Positions 1-12,206 are shown, numbered from the stretch's first letter. The stretch is DNA of 64,000 nucleotides from Stictocephala bisonia (GCA_035578905.1 JAQJVL010000126.1:744001-808000); one strand, 5' to 3'. Notes: a model not told the origin generated them from the letters alone. Translations and numbers: made by a program.

Positions 1-109
1 AGTTCCCGTATAGCTGAACGTTTTAATGAGCTGCTTAGTTGATAGTTAAATGAAGTTATCATGAGATTTATTTATGTTATTTATTCTTAATACGTTGATC
101 AAAAAGATA

Positions 110-336
110 TGGGTTTATGGATATCGTACGAGGGTGTATGCACTGATGTAGTCTTTGTTACAAACTACGGCTAATTTAACTTGTAAAGTGTAATTATTAA
201 TAAGCTCAATAACAAATGAACAGTCGCTTGTTATCAGCTGATCATTCTCAAATTTTGTTCTGAGTCTGATATTGGGATCAAATCAAAATCTTTAGCTTAT
301 GAAGCTCAGCTTTAACCAACTACACCACCAACCAAT
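110..336 (-). mobile_element. SINE-like element with tRNA-like head (degenerate)
   Basis: Read on the minus strand, 336-271 begins TTGGTGGTGTAGTTGGTTAA, an A-box-like D-arm. A hairpin with a CAT anticodon-like loop (AGCTTCATAAGCT) follows, and then GATTTGATCCC, which resembles a B box (GGTTCGANTCC). The body (260-110) shares CAGCTGATAAC, CAAAGAC and CTCGTACGATATCCAT with the plus-strand copy at 42125-42228. It cannot fold as a functional tRNA. Confidence 0.4.
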
Positions 337-2428
337 TTAATCATATACAAATATATAGGCCTAGGTACATGGGAAATTTCATACTTGGTAAACTAAATAC
401 TCTTTACTATAGTTAGTATGAAATATTGTAATATTATTGACAGGTATACTGTATTCCTTAACCATATCACCGAAAAAATATTCAGCAAAGGATCATTCTA
501 AGATTAAAAACGAATAAAAATCATGCAGGTTTAACACATCTATTTTTAGGAACCATTTATCCTCTACTCAAAAATGCATATTAAATATGTTAGACCTACC
601 TGCGGGATGGAGAAAAACTAAAAGTGTAGTCAATAAACCTAACATCATGAGGAATGCTAAAGAAACAAACTAACACGTCACATTGTAATTTGTTAAGATG
701 AACATAGGAGCACATCCACAAAACTTCTAGGGAAATGGTAATAGTTTCATTTTTACCAAAAACTAACGATGTTGGTAATGCTTTAAAAATGCAGTCTTTG
801 CAGACAGGAAGAAAGAGATTCGGAACTAAACATCACTAGAATAGCAATATTAGTCATAAATATCATAAATTGTGGGCTAAAATCAGCTATGGTGGACCCA
901 AGCACCCTCCCTGTGGTTCCATTCGAGCTGTGCCATTTCGGCGAACTGCCACTTGCGGCGCTCCATCCGTCTTTACCCTGATCTCAAAGTAATAAATTAA
1001 TTGAGGGGTCAGATAAGTTTGGGTTGTAATTGGTAGAAAAAATCCGGTTTGCCGCAAATAGCACCACACCCCTCTCAATACCGTACGGCTGTTGACGAAT
1101 CAACCACACTCCACTTATGAATGTTGAAGTCGTTTACCCAGTATCTTGTTCGTATTTAAGTCAATTTGTTAACCAGAATTCCCTTAGTAGTTCTTTGGCA
1201 ACTAGCAGAACTATTTCCTGAGTTTTACTGAAGAAGCCTGGCCCCACAACACCTCACACAGTTCTTCAACGTCCATTAGAATCACTTTATTTATCGAACC
1301 ACGAGTGCCAAATGAGTGTCTGCGAAACTCCTGGACGTGAGATTTATGGCTGGTCTCAAAGCGACCTGTCAGCTGTTTATTTTTATACAACAGCCGATTC
1401 GGTTTCGGCTTAGTAGCGTTTTATCGACGGTGACAACTATACCATTAAAAATACTCTTGGCTGGACGTCAATGCTTTGATATTGCACTGATTGCCGTTCT
1501 GTCTTTTCACTTTCATTGGGATATAGGCCTACGGTCCAAGAATTACCCACATGATTAATAATAATAAATAATATGCTATTTTATTATTATTAATCACGTA
1601 TAGGCCCAATCATATCACGAGTTGTTTTGGATTTTATGGGTGCTCACATTTGTTTCATTATTTCGGAATGAGTTTTCTTTCACTACACCATGCTTTTATA
1701 GTTTTTTCCTGCCATCTTCTGGCCAACTTTCTAATAAAAAATCTGAACTTTTGACTGAATATTTTCATCTTTGAAATGCCACTTTGTACAACTACTTTTT
1801 TTAGGTCTTATTTTATTGTTTCTGTTTTTGCCCTACTTGGATTTTCACAAAATTCTACAGTTTGCTTTATTAACATAGTGGCTTCTATTTCTTTATACGC
1901 CAAAGAAATTTTAATCCTCATTTTATCATGTAATGATATTTTAGGAATAGATTTTTACTATCTGGTTTTCCCAACCTGTTATACATAGTAAATGTGAAGG
2001 TTCTGATTCTGTTGGGAAACACGGCTCCAATCACACGAGAGACGGACTGAACAGTGAACAGTGGAACAGAATGACTGGTCAGACTCTCCAGAAGAATGGC
2101 TGGAGCTGGAGGAAGCTGTGCTACGGTCTACTGCTTCTGGACGTGTAACCCTGTAATTGTTTGCCGGATGTGGTATCGATAGCGGAAGTCGACTGCAACA
2201 ATTGAGTTGAAAATGCACTCGTATCCACCATTGTAATTTCTTTATTGCAGTTTACGTTTTATTCACTTGAGTCTCGAAAAGTAATTATCCAGATAAAGCA
2301 TTGAATCACTTCATCCTTGCACACGACAACAGTTATATGTTGATCGGGCATCAACTTAACGGCCTTTGACGATTTGCCCGCAATCCTACCTGCGATAATG
2401 GCCGTGATCCAGGGAGACCCCAAACCAG
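337..2428. other. No gene seen; two GC-richer patches
   Basis: About 887-1080 and 1995-2220 are less AT-rich and hold short minus-strand frames of 63 and 79 codons without family resemblance. The remainder is AT-rich with TAGGCCTA at 356 and 1524. Confidence 0.4.
1553..1595. repeat. AT-rich near-perfect palindrome
   Basis: GATTAATAATAATAAATA pairs with TATTTTATTATTATTAATC, with one extra base, around a six-base loop. Confidence 0.75.
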
Positions 2429-2444
2429 TGCTCGAGTTGCGCGC
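2429..2444 (-). repeat. Dispersed 16-mer GCGCGCAACTCGAGCA, copy 1
   Basis: An exact reverse-complement copy of the 16-mer found at 3380 and 3740. It lies in a GC-richer patch with a short open frame (SGINLTAFDDLPAILPAIMA on plus, ending at a donor-like CAG|GTAGGC at 2459) that I could not identify. Confidence 0.8.
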
Positions 2445-2678
2445 AACGCCGATCTCAGGTAGGCCGTCCGCTCAAAAATACAACTTGAGATTCCGAATAG
2501 CACTAAACTTATACCACAGAATAAACATATATCTGCTTATTCTGTCCTTTATGCCTTCTTGGTTATTTACCTAACTTATATACAAACAACGAATAATCCA
2601 CAATACGTTTACTATTAAGCGGCAAGTTCTGTTAGAATCTTTTTACTTAGTAACTTGTAGATGTATTATTATATACAA

Positions 2679-2723
2679 GTTTCAAAGTATCTGTGTATTA
2701 CATCCATACAGATACTTTGAAAC
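2679..2723. repeat. Perfect 16-bp hairpin
   Basis: GTTTCAAAGTATCTGT (2679-2694) and ACAGATACTTTGAAAC (2708-2723), with a 13-base loop. No run of T follows. Confidence 0.85.
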
Positions 2724-3337
2724 CTATACTTTTCATAAAATCGAGCTGAGTAATGGCTTTGTTCCAGTACTGATTAAGGTTTTCCCTGATGAATCTTTTT
2801 ATTCATCATAATCGTTATAATTTATTCACCACTCAATTGTACAAATATGCCTAATTCGGTGGATTATAGCTACGATGCGTTGTCGTTGATAAAGTGGAAG
2901 ACAAACGAATCCTGCAAGCGAATAGCAAACCAAGCCCAAACTTTAGTATGTGCGTAAATTAAATATTTCTCTGTATATTTAGGTTTTATTAGTCTTTTTA
3001 GTTTCTTACATATTTGATCATGTGTTTTGAAGACTATTATTGTTTTTGAGTAGTGAATGTAATTCTTTCCAAGTATAATTTGAATGTTATGTACATTGTA
3101 TACAAACCTTTAGTTGCCTTAACTGTTAACGATACGTCTTTATACTAATAAAATAAAAAATAGGTAAAATTCATCGGTGAATAGTTTGGAAATTAGTATT
3201 TATATTTAATTGATGATATAGAATATTTAGTATTTGTATTGAATTCACTAAATATAAAGTTAGTTTAAGTATGAATGTTTATTATTAGAGCATTGGAAAC
3301 TTTAGTGATTTCGTTGCTGGTACGGCTGCAGGTAGTT

Positions 3338-3395
3338 ACGCGCAACTCAAGCACTAGATGTATGACTCTCTTTGGCACTGCGCGCAACTCGAGCA
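3338..3395 (+). repeat. Dispersed 16-mer, copies 2 and 3
   Basis: ACGCGCAACTCAAGCACT at 3338-3355 (two changes in the 16-mer) and an exact GCGCGCAACTCGAGCA at 3380-3395, 40 bases apart in the same orientation. Confidence 0.85.
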
Positions 3396-3739
3396 TACAT
3401 TTAAATTCTTTATTGTGTAGCATGACAATTTTTTGATTGTATTACACTCGTCATTAAATAAGTCTACCTTAAATTTAAAGATTGTACAAGAAACTTAATA
3501 AATGTACGGTAACAAAAATATAAACTTCTCCCAGAGCAATGCAAAACAAAATCTGTGTAGAATATTACGCTTTTATGCTATGTATCCGATAAATACTCAC
3601 CATCAGAGGAAAAAGCTTTAATTAAAAGGTGATTACGGAGTAATTTTTTGAATCTGATCGAGTTATGTTCTAATTTAATATTTTGTGGCAATTTGTTAAA
3701 TAATTTTGGCTGCATATTTTACGAACCCTAGGTCATAAA

Positions 3740-3755
3740 GCGCGCAACTCGAGCA
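3740..3755 (+). repeat. Dispersed 16-mer, copy 4
   Basis: An exact copy, directly followed by CGCCCAACTT and the small palindrome TGCCCAG-CGCA-CTGGGCA (3770-3787). Confidence 0.85.
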
Positions 3756-3795
3756 CGCCCAACTTAACTGCCCAGCGCACTGGGCAATAGGTCCA

Positions 3796-4330
3796 ACTTT
3801 CAAATGTATTTTTAAATAGTTTTATATAACATCTGTTTCAGAACCCACGAAATTTCAGATATACTACGATGAGACCGCCCATAATTCTCCCTGTTTTTAG
3901 TTTTGCCCTTGGCACGTTCCTTAGGGTCATTCACTTCGGGATAAAGGGTTGGATCTTTTGGGGAAGATGTGCGCTGGATGGGCAAAAACTGCTCTTATAT
4001 TGCATCTCTAGGTTAGGTTGTAAATTACCAGATCACCTGTTAGGGCTGTCCGCCGAGACGGGGTGAACGGTCTACCAAAGTGCCGCTCGAAAGGGCACAA
4101 CAAAAAAATTTCCCCAACAATGAACTGTTTACAATACAGGTGGTTACTTCCGCGTTGAAGGGTTCTTTTCTTGCTTTCAATTTGCAACCCTTTCCGAGGA
4201 AATGCCTTTATGAGGGCTGGCCTTTATTAGGGTTGTTGCGACTATCTGGAGCAGTGCAGTCAACGCCCGCCTCTAAGGGCTGGGTCGGACCCTCTACCCT
4301 TCACACATCCAAGGTCTAAAAGGAAGTAGT
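3796..4330. other. GC-richer unassigned patch, no gene called
   Basis: Two short plus frames (3869-4066 and 4080-4319) are open only because A+T falls here. They use no recognisable motif. Sharp edges against AT-rich flanks suggest a decayed mobile element or an old exon. The 530 bases cannot be assigned. Confidence 0.3.
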
Positions 4331-5362
4331 CGTCGCCGATTTATTTAACGTTTTATAGCTAGAAGGTTGTAAAATAGCCCAAATAACCATACAAAAAATG
4401 TCAGATGAAATGTTTAAAGGCCTTATTCTACCCAAGTTTGTTGGTACGAACAATTTACTGGTCCCTCATTGATACATTTCATTTACTATTTTATTAGTTG
4501 CACTTTTTATCTGAATACATTTTACTATATTTAACCCTTGTTATATTTGAATTATTGAAATTTATTGAAAGGCTGTAGATTTCGTTTTAAACAGCCATAA
4601 TGCTAAAAGAGCAATTCGGTTAATTTAATCAGGTTTATAGTTCCTTTTGTTTTTTAATCGATACTCAGCCTGGTTAAAACTGTAATTAAAAAATGATAAA
4701 GTATGACATAAATGTTGCCGCTTAGATGAGTTTCCAAGGTTTTTGGCTGAGAAGCTTAATTGTAAACATTACAAAATGCAGTACGGAATCCTTTTATTTT
4801 GTATTTAACATTTTAATTACTTCTCACCATAGGCAGACGGTATCGTTTGTTTTAATCACATGTTTGTTGAAATACTCTATCAGGTGATTTATATGAGCAG
4901 GCTGCACGTATAACTTCTCAGAGAGCCGGCTGTTAGCAACATCACACCTTTCTTTTCTGACTTTCTTGTCGGCAACTGACACATATTCTAAGTCGAATAA
5001 GATAATATATTATAATATGACATGATTATACAAAAGATAATTATTTTTCCAGGTTTATTAGATAAATTGATGAGGAAAAGTCCGTGAGTATTTGTTTGAT
5101 TCCAAAGGTAGTGCTCAACAATGCTACTTGATAAGAAGGATAAACCTATATGACTAAATAAAAATAGTTTGTCCTTATTCCAATTTTTAAGTTAAAACAA
5201 CGACATCATTGGTTAAAATAATTAGAACATTAGTAGTCCATAATTAGGTTGCAAATATAGAAAGAGAAATTTGCTTATACTACAGAAAACAAATCATAAA
5301 GTATTTTTATTGATAAAAGGTCATTTAAATGATAAATACTGAATATTATTCTATAATATCAG

Positions 5363-5400
5363 GGTTCAGTAACATTTCGTCCCGGTAACATTTCGTCCCG
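5363..5400 (+). repeat. Left terminal inverted repeat
   Basis: Two perfect tandem copies of GTAACATTTCGTCCCG occupy 5369-5384 and 5385-5400, preceded by GGTTCA. The right terminus mirrors this arrangement. Confidence 0.88.
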
Positions 5401-5535
5401 CTGCTAATTTCCTAGAAAAAATGAACATTTCGTCTTGCTCAGTTTTACAAATTATTAAGCCAACTAATAAAGTAACATCTCGTCCCGACGAAAGTTTGAC
5501 AAGGGTTGAGGAACGCAACTCAGGTAAACGAAGGT

Positions 5536-5585
5536 CTAACCTAACCTAACCTAACCTAACCTAACCTAACCTAACCTAACCTAAC
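5536..5585 (+). repeat. Interstitial telomere-type repeat, CTAAC x 10
   Basis: Ten perfect copies of CTAAC, i.e. (CCTAA)n on this strand and (TTAGG)n on the other, which is the canonical arthropod telomere repeat. It lies wholly inside the inverted-repeat transposon, so it is interstitial and not a chromosome end. Confidence 0.93.
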
Positions 5586-5810
5586 CAATTTTTTATTAAT
5601 TTTTTATTATATAGACTGCCAACTTAATTGAGGAATTGATAGTGTTTGCCGATTGAGAGGAGGGCGGAAGACAAGCACAAGTATAAAACGTATGAGGGTC
5701 CTACAAACAGTTTTTGTAGACCTGTCAAACATACAATAGCATATGTGCCGGGACGAGATGTTACTAGTAGACAGGTAGAGAGTTCACACCTAGCACCACG
5801 CCCGTGGAAT

Positions 5811-5848
5811 CGGGACGAGATGTTACCGGGACGAAATGTTACGACACC
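5811..5848 (-). repeat. Right terminal inverted repeat
   Basis: CGGGACGAGATGTTAC (5811-5826) and CGGGACGAAATGTTAC (5827-5842) are the reverse complements of the left copies, with one T-to-C change in the inner one, followed by GACACC. Confidence 0.88.
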
Positions 5849-6297
5849 AATATCAGAGGACCTTTTCTTTACTAGGAGTAAAAGTGTGTCCAAGAATTTT
5901 CAGAATTATCGTAATATAACTATAAATATATTTTGTATTGAAAATAACTTGTTAATACGTAAAATGCATGTGGCACATTAAAACTGGCCATGTAGGTAAC
6001 AACCGAAAGCTATAAATTAAATAGGCTCTAATTAAAATGTCAGGATATTTTACCTTCACAAATCCATAAAAGTTCCAGTTTCCCGTTTACGCACTTACCT
6101 GGAGCATTGGAGTGACGGGTGTTATCTCCTGTCCTTTCACACTTTTAGTCTTAAATTGTCTAGAGAGGTCAATTCCGTATAATAATGACTATAAAAGTCT
6201 GATAGTCTGGTAACAAATCAGAAGCCATGTGTTGGCTGGATAATTATTTTTGGCATTTGGATTTTTGGTGGCTTGCACAAATTTTTAAAGGAACAAA

Positions 6298-6475
6298 ATT
6301 AATGTTGTTGTTATTATTTCACCATATTATTAACGGTATCATTAATGTTGTTGTTATTATTTCACCATATTATTAACGGTATCATTAATGTTGTTGTTAT
6401 TATTTCACCATATTATTAACGGTATCATTAATGTTGTTGTTATTATTTCACCATATTATTAACGGTATCATTAAT
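6298..6475 (+). repeat. 43-bp tandem repeat, 4 perfect copies
   Basis: The unit starts ATTAATGTTGTTGTTATTAT and ends TATTATTAACGGTATC; four identical copies plus the first six bases of a fifth. Perfect identity suggests very recent expansion. Confidence 0.96.
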
Positions 6476-6963
6476 TTGTCCAATCCTCAATTCTTTACTT
6501 TTATAAATCCTCGTCAACTAAAACACAGATTTTCTCAAACGGCAGACCAATAGTTCTTGGTCGTGATATAGCAACTATTTGTCAAATGACTTGAAAAACG
6601 TCTTTATGAAAAGGCCGAAGTTGTAAAGTCCTCTCTAACTCTTAACCCCATCTAACACTTTGTGTTTGAGAGTTTTCACAATTTTGCTTGAGGTAAATAT
6701 GCTTTGGTTTGATCTAGTATGGTACCTCTCAATAGCCTTCAAACCCTCTCAGCAAAAAGACAGTAATATTTTGGCTAGTTGTGGTTGTGCAGTGATGTGT
6801 TACTTTAGAATGTATGCAATAATTAACTTGCTTCCGAATTCTGAACACTGGAGCGGCTCCTCAATGTGATATGCTGATACTTGTTCATGAATGCATGAAA
6901 GTATATAGATCCAAATATTACAACATTTTGAGATATAGGCTGCAATTTACATTATGTAATAAA

Positions 6964-7185
6964 GATAATCTTCTTTCATGCAGAAAAAGTGTTTGTATTA
7001 AAAAATAAATGGAGTTACTGATCTTTCTTATACTTTATGATAGGCTGTGTTTATTTTATTAAATAATGCATGTTTCCCACAGCCAAAAAGTTACCTTTAC
7101 TCAAGATCATTAAGTAAATTTATCTTTTAAGGTCTGCGTGCTTCGCAGACACAAGATGAACACTTTCTGCATGAAAGAAGATGAT
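6964..7185. repeat. 28-bp inverted repeat, arms ~165 bp apart
   Basis: ATAATCTTCTTTCATGCAGA plus AAAAGTGTT (6965-6993) pairs with AACACTTTCTGCATGAAAGA plus AGATGAT (7159-7185), apart from two extra bases and one or two mismatches. Confidence 0.6.
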
Positions 7186-7440
7186 GTTCTTCTGCTCATA
7201 TGCTTTTCTCACATGATTCAGACGAAAAGTTTGGCTGCATGAAGGATATGAACTGAGCTATTCTCACAAGATTTGTATAGCTCACAGCAAAAAAGTGATC
7301 ACTTCGGTTGCGTGAAAGAACATGAACTGGGCTTCACTCATATACATTGTGTAGCTCACATCCCAAAAGTAGAACAGTTTGGCTGTGTAACATCTCGATC
7401 TGAACTTTACTCACATAATTTGCGAGCTTCCTAACAACAA
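7130..7440 (+). repeat. Degenerate ~75-bp tandem repeat, about 4 copies
   Basis: Recurring blocks are TTTGGCTGCATGAA or TTCGGTTGCGTGAA, CATGAACTGRGCT, CTCAC and TGTATAGCTCAC, at a period of about 75. A small hairpin GTCTGCG-N5-CGCAGAC opens it (7132-7150). Divergence is high. Confidence 0.65.
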
Positions 7441-8935
7441 AGACAAACATTTCAAATCGAGATGACACATGCATATACAGTATATCGAATTCTATTCTAC
7501 ATTCCTTTCCGGAACAAATTTAATTGACTATAATAAATTACTTAGCGATTAATAATATGATTGGGACGATTACTAAATCCACCAAATTATGCACGAGATG
7601 GATGTAGACTAGATTACTAGGTTACGTTTGTTTAGCCGTGAACAAATTCTTATTTTGATAGTGGTATATTATATTGACCGAAAATCGATAAAACCATACT
7701 TGGCTAAGTAAAGGACAAAGGTTTCAATTTACAGATTGTCGAACAATACCAATTCACTTTATAAGGTTGATCAAATGTAAAGAATATTAATATATAATTT
7801 ACGACTTTTGCAAACGTTAAACCACTAAAAATGCTAATTAATTTGAATGAAAATATTGTATGCTCACAGATAAGTTGGGTGGTCATTTTACGAGAAATTC
7901 GATCTTCATTGAATGAAATCTCTATTACGTTGACTTGTTCCCAATCTAGAAAGTAGATGTGATCCAATGAAAGTGGCTGTCGACAATCCAGTGCAGTATA
8001 CAGTGTTGTGGAGGTCAGTTATCAATGAGAGAGCTCCAGAGAGCGTTGGCGGGAGGGCGGCAGAACATCTGGACTTGCCTCCCCAGTCCCCAACCTTGCT
8101 ACTACCTGTCCTACAAACATTTCCTCCATCTTTGCTGTTTTGTGTGTGATTCATTACTCTGGATCACTGGAACAGTTCATATTTTTTTTACTATAAAAGA
8201 CGAATCAGTAGTTTTTATGAAGTTTTATAATCATTCATTTTGGTAATTATCACTCTATATTGGACAAATCTTGTTCTAAAAGTACAGTTACTGAATTATT
8301 TTATTAGTCTAACAGCAATTTTAATTGTTGCAGCTTATTCATTCTTATAATTAACTATAAATAATAATCGTATTATGATTTTTTTAATTTTCTAAAATTT
8401 TGCATAAATGTTTAGCAATGTCACTTTTTGTTTTGTTGATACACTATATCAGTTATAGAAGTATAGTTTATGTCTGAAACTAAATTCAATACGTTTATAG
8501 AGGAATAAATATAATGAGACATTCGTTACATCTCTTTGTAAAAACTCGAATGTGATTCTTTCCAGCTATTTGTAATAAAAGCTTTTACAACATATGCTGA
8601 ACAATTAGCAGAAATGTAACACTTAGCAGTATTTATTTTAGAGGAAACCTCCCGTTTTAATTGATATGAAATATCTGCATTTATTATTGTTCCGTCAGTT
8701 TGAGAGTTTTAAAACAATATTTGTTTACAATCAATATAAACTTGCACTTATCACGATTTAAAATTAGTTTAATATAATACTAAAATCTAGTTTTAAAAAA
8801 ACACAAAGTAAACAGCAAATTTAATCACCGCTTGCAAATTTATTAATGTTCTCGTAAATGCGTATATTGGTGTATCGAATAAAATTTAACCAAATTTGAA
8901 CACGAAACGGAATGTTAAGAAGCTTTTGGTAAAGA

Positions 8936-8984
8936 ACAATACAAGTGAATGTCACTTGTGTTGTTTGATGTTCACTTGTATTGT
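8936..8984. repeat. Perfect 14-bp hairpin
   Basis: ACAATACAAGTGAA (8936-8949) and TTCACTTGTATTGT (8971-8984). A third related half, TCACTTGTGTTGT, lies in the 21-base loop. Confidence 0.85.
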
Positions 8985-11575
8985 ACTTCTGCCAACACGT
9001 AATGTGATGGTCAAGAAACTAGATTCAAAAGTAATACAACATCATCGGATAGATATGATTTAGTTAAATATTGTTGATAGTTCAAGTACAAATGATTATT
9101 TTCATTAGCAGTAGGATATACTGATAATTTTGTATTTGCCTGTTTTTTATTTTTTTATTTTTGTGAGCCGAGGAGGTAAAAAGTCATTTACGAACGATGT
9201 GTAGGGCCCTCAAATTATTTCCATGTGTTGGTCTCTATTTTAATGTCATAAAATAAGCTGGGTAGAAGAGCCAATTAAAAAGAAATTATAAAATTGCAGG
9301 ATTTAAATATTTTTCGAATGTAAAGATCACAAATTTAATTTTTTCTTATTTTTTATATTAGATCGTTAAGTTTATTATAATTCCATTTTCATATTTGTAC
9401 AATTTGGTAATACCCTTATTTCAGCAAATCTTGAACTTGATTAAATTTATGTTATAGATGAAAATAAGATTATACAGTATTACAATAAGATTTATAGAAA
9501 TAATAAAGGGGGTTCCGTTGTTAAAGGAGGTCTATTGTTCTTTATTTCCAACTAATAACAATTCTTATTACATACAAATTATTCAGACTTGTCCTTCAAC
9601 ATCACAGAGATCGTGGAATTGGACTTCATCATCTGGATGACAAAGGGTGCCGTCCGAGGTCGCAGGTGTGTCGAACAGAATACACAAAGGAAGGGAGGTT
9701 ACCATTAGAGGCCCCTTCTTTTTCTTAAAAATTTATATATAATTAAGTTCCTTGAAATCACATCTTTCCTATCCGATTTTCGTAAGGTATTTGTGTGTCG
9801 GGAAACAAATCACTTGCCTTGCTATCAGCTTACAGCCGCAATACCTGCCATTTAGAGTCTGACACTTGAACCTCAGTTCCTTGTGGAAACTGCTCCACCA
9901 TACAGTAAAACTGTTTTTTGGCGGTTCTGTTCAACTAAGGATCTCGAGCTTGTTGAAGCCTCCAACGGTCTTCAAATTAGGAAGTCATTCCAAATTGTTT
10001 ACGACAGGCTGGCAACTATTTAGTTGCTTGTATCTGTAAATCTAACCCAGCAGTCGTGGTTATATCTGCAGGTCTCTCTACTAAACTACTAGTAAGTGCT
10101 GTTAGACCACGATGAAATTTATTATCAAATTCCTCAGATGAATTTGTTCATACTCATCTTATGAACAGGGTGTGTACCTATATAGTGTGCCCAATCAGTA
10201 CGGCAGTTTTTCTGGTGGTATGCTCTGTATGTTGTGTTTTCTATCACTAGGATGGGTATATGGTCAATGATCGTGTTCTACCCTGTGTCTGATGCTTCAA
10301 TTGTAAAATGAGAAACCTTTAAAATATACTCATGTTTTTTATATACAGATATATACACAAATGTACAGATCAGGAATGTAGTGGAGCCTACTAATGAAGG
10401 ATGTGTGGAAAAATCTAAAACACTGAATCCTAGTTGGTTATACCTGAGAGTAAAAAGTGCTAAAGCCTTCATGTATTTACTAAATGTTTCTAAATAAGCA
10501 ATGAGCTCACTTTTACATAGAATGTGATTTAAGAAAATATCAAACAAGGATATAAATTAATGTATTATTGTAGATCTAAAAAAAAAAAATATGAATTCAA
10601 TCTCTTTGACAGTCCAACATGACGAAGTCACAGACCGTTCAACATGGCGAGCTGTGTACGACAATTGAACCTCAATAGTTTTGAGTCTGGGAAGTGAAAC
10701 CTGTTCTATAAATTCGTGAGATTCTAAAGAGCTGTCTAGAAGAGTAGTTCTAGGCTCCAGTCAGAAGAAGCGTGGAATAAGACATTTTCTTTGGGCCTAA
10801 TTACATAAAATCACAAACAGTTTAACAACACGATAAACTTGGCACTTCTGCGGAATCCCAAAAAGTGTTGGATAGTATACTGGTCTGGATTAGAACTAAG
10901 AAGCCACATATTGTTCTAGACAGCCTTGGCATAGTCATTGTCAGATGGAATATGTTCTAAAGATATTTTCTAGAATACTTGTTCTCTACTTAAAAATAAC
11001 AGAAATTTTATATGGCACAAATTTCTTTGCCTTTTCCACCAAAAATTCATGCATTTTGGTTACTCAGTTGATTACCTAAAATTTTAACTACTGTTACTTG
11101 AGATTCTCGTATTGTCCTGTTCATGATATTGGGCTGGTATCTGTCCTATTTCACTACTATACATATTTTATCATCTTCCACCAATCTCTACTATCTGCTT
11201 CCCTCAGATCATGCCTTTGGGTCAGCTGGTTTCCTCACGTTATTAATCAAAATTTCAGTCGTCATTATCTTTTTCTTTATACAACTGCGACTTCTCGTCC
11301 TAATTTTCATAATCCTCCCCCGATTCATCACCGCCCCCACGAGGGTGTGCGATGCCCCCACCCTCTAAACTCCCCCTCTGCTCTCAATCCAGTTTTTTCA
11401 GGCCGTGTTCACACGCTCGGGCGAGACAGGGTCTTTTTGGCCCGGTACAGTCTCGGCTAGAAGTTTCTCTTGCTCAGCCGACCAACAAAAAAACAGCCCC
11501 GTAATTCTTATAGATCATTTAGCGCCACTTGTCAACAATTAGGGGTTTTTAATGAAGTTAATAGGGTTAGTGGAG
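8985..11575. other. No gene seen
   Basis: Short frames (89 codons minus at 10278-10547, 120 codons plus at 11098-11460) have hydrophobic or Pro/His-biased composition expected of random AT-rich or pyrimidine-rich DNA. The segment 11290-11460 is C-rich. Confidence 0.4.
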
Positions 11576-11616
11576 TCACAGAAGCTAATCTCAATGTTTG
11601 TTATTAGCTTCTGTGA
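11576..11616. repeat. Perfect 14-bp hairpin
   Basis: TCACAGAAGCTAAT (11576-11589) and ATTAGCTTCTGTGA (11603-11616), with a 13-base loop. Confidence 0.85.
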
Positions 11617-11789
11617 AACTAAGCATCATTTAAACTAAGCAATTGAATAATTTGTTAAAAAATACTAAAAGTTGGTTTTAAGTTTAACTTACTATTATTT
11701 AGGTGCAATACTATAAAATATAGTTACTATCACATGACTGACAGCAAAAAAAAAAAATAGTGTTATGTTTTCAACGTCTAGGTATAAAT

Positions 11790-11930
11790 GTAGGCCTATG
11801 TTTGTTACAACATAACTTTTTAACGACTGAGCCGATTTCAATTTACTTTGGTTTAGATTCATCAATCCAGAAGTTCCATAGGACTGCTCATTGACCAGAG
11901 TTAAAAATAGTTAAAAAGTTATTGTTAATA
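11790..11930 (+). mobile_element. Possible retroelement tail fragment
   Basis: ACAACATAACTTTTTAACGA followed by CTGAGCCGATTTCAATTTAC resembles the '..AACTTTTTAACGACTGAACCGATTTTGAT..' stretch common in insect interspersed elements. It is followed by simple TTAAAAATAG repeats. Confidence 0.35.
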
Positions 11931-12073
11931 GTTAAAAATAAAATATCATCCTAAATTGGTAATTTATAATATATATTTTAATAAGTAAAATATGATAATG
12001 TTTGCGTTTTAAATAACAAATGATCAGTTAATACCTGGTAGTGTTTGAAAGTAGTTTGTTGACGATTTATTGC

Positions 12074-12206
12074 TTGTACTGGTAAAACTGTTGGAAAACT
12101 TCAACACTTCAAGTGTTTTTAACTAACACCTAAAGTGTTAGTTAAGTATTAGTTTTAAAAACGCTTGAAACATTGGACATCTTCAACAAATTTACCATTA
12201 CCTGGT
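12074..12206. repeat. Imperfect palindrome with perfect core, fold-back element
   Basis: The core TTAACTAACAC (12119-12129) pairs with GTGTTAGTTAA (12135-12145) across five bases. Imperfect pairing continues outward through TTCAAGTGTTTTTAA / TTAAAAACGCTTGAA to about 12080 and 12205 (GGTAAAACTGTTGG versus TTCAACAAATTTACC). It resembles a short MITE; no target duplication was found. Confidence 0.55.

Larger units (their letters stand above)
5363..5848. mobile_element. 486-bp inverted-repeat (MITE-like) DNA transposon with 8-bp target duplication
   Basis: The ends are 38-bp inverted repeats (5363-5400 and 5811-5848). Each begins GGT and then holds two direct copies of GTAACATTTCGTCCCG or a one-base variant. 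The element is flanked by the 8-bp direct repeat AATATCAG at 5355-5362 and 5849-5856, the duplication size typical of hAT-type and some other DNA transposons. Further internal copies of the 16-mer lie at 5471-5487 (plus) and 5751-5766 (inverted). No transposase frame is present, so it is non-autonomous. The 111-codon frame at 5646-5981 runs across the right end and is not a gene. Confidence 0.85.

Noticed and set aside
2679..2723. Hairpins here and at 8936, 11576, 28624, 56335, 57125 and 63115 as microRNA precursors
   Set aside because: Stems of 12-19 bp with short loops are shorter than the ~30-bp stem of animal microRNA precursors.
5536..5585. True telomere or chromosome end
   Set aside because: Only 50 bp, enclosed in a transposon, with ordinary sequence on both sides.
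5646..5981. 111-codon frame as a gene
   Set aside because: It crosses the right end and target duplication of the inverted-repeat transposon, and part of it is simply the translated terminal repeats.
11098..11460. 120-codon plus frame as a gene
   Set aside because: Composition is what a pyrimidine-rich stretch would give, with no domain, and it overlaps another frame of similar quality.
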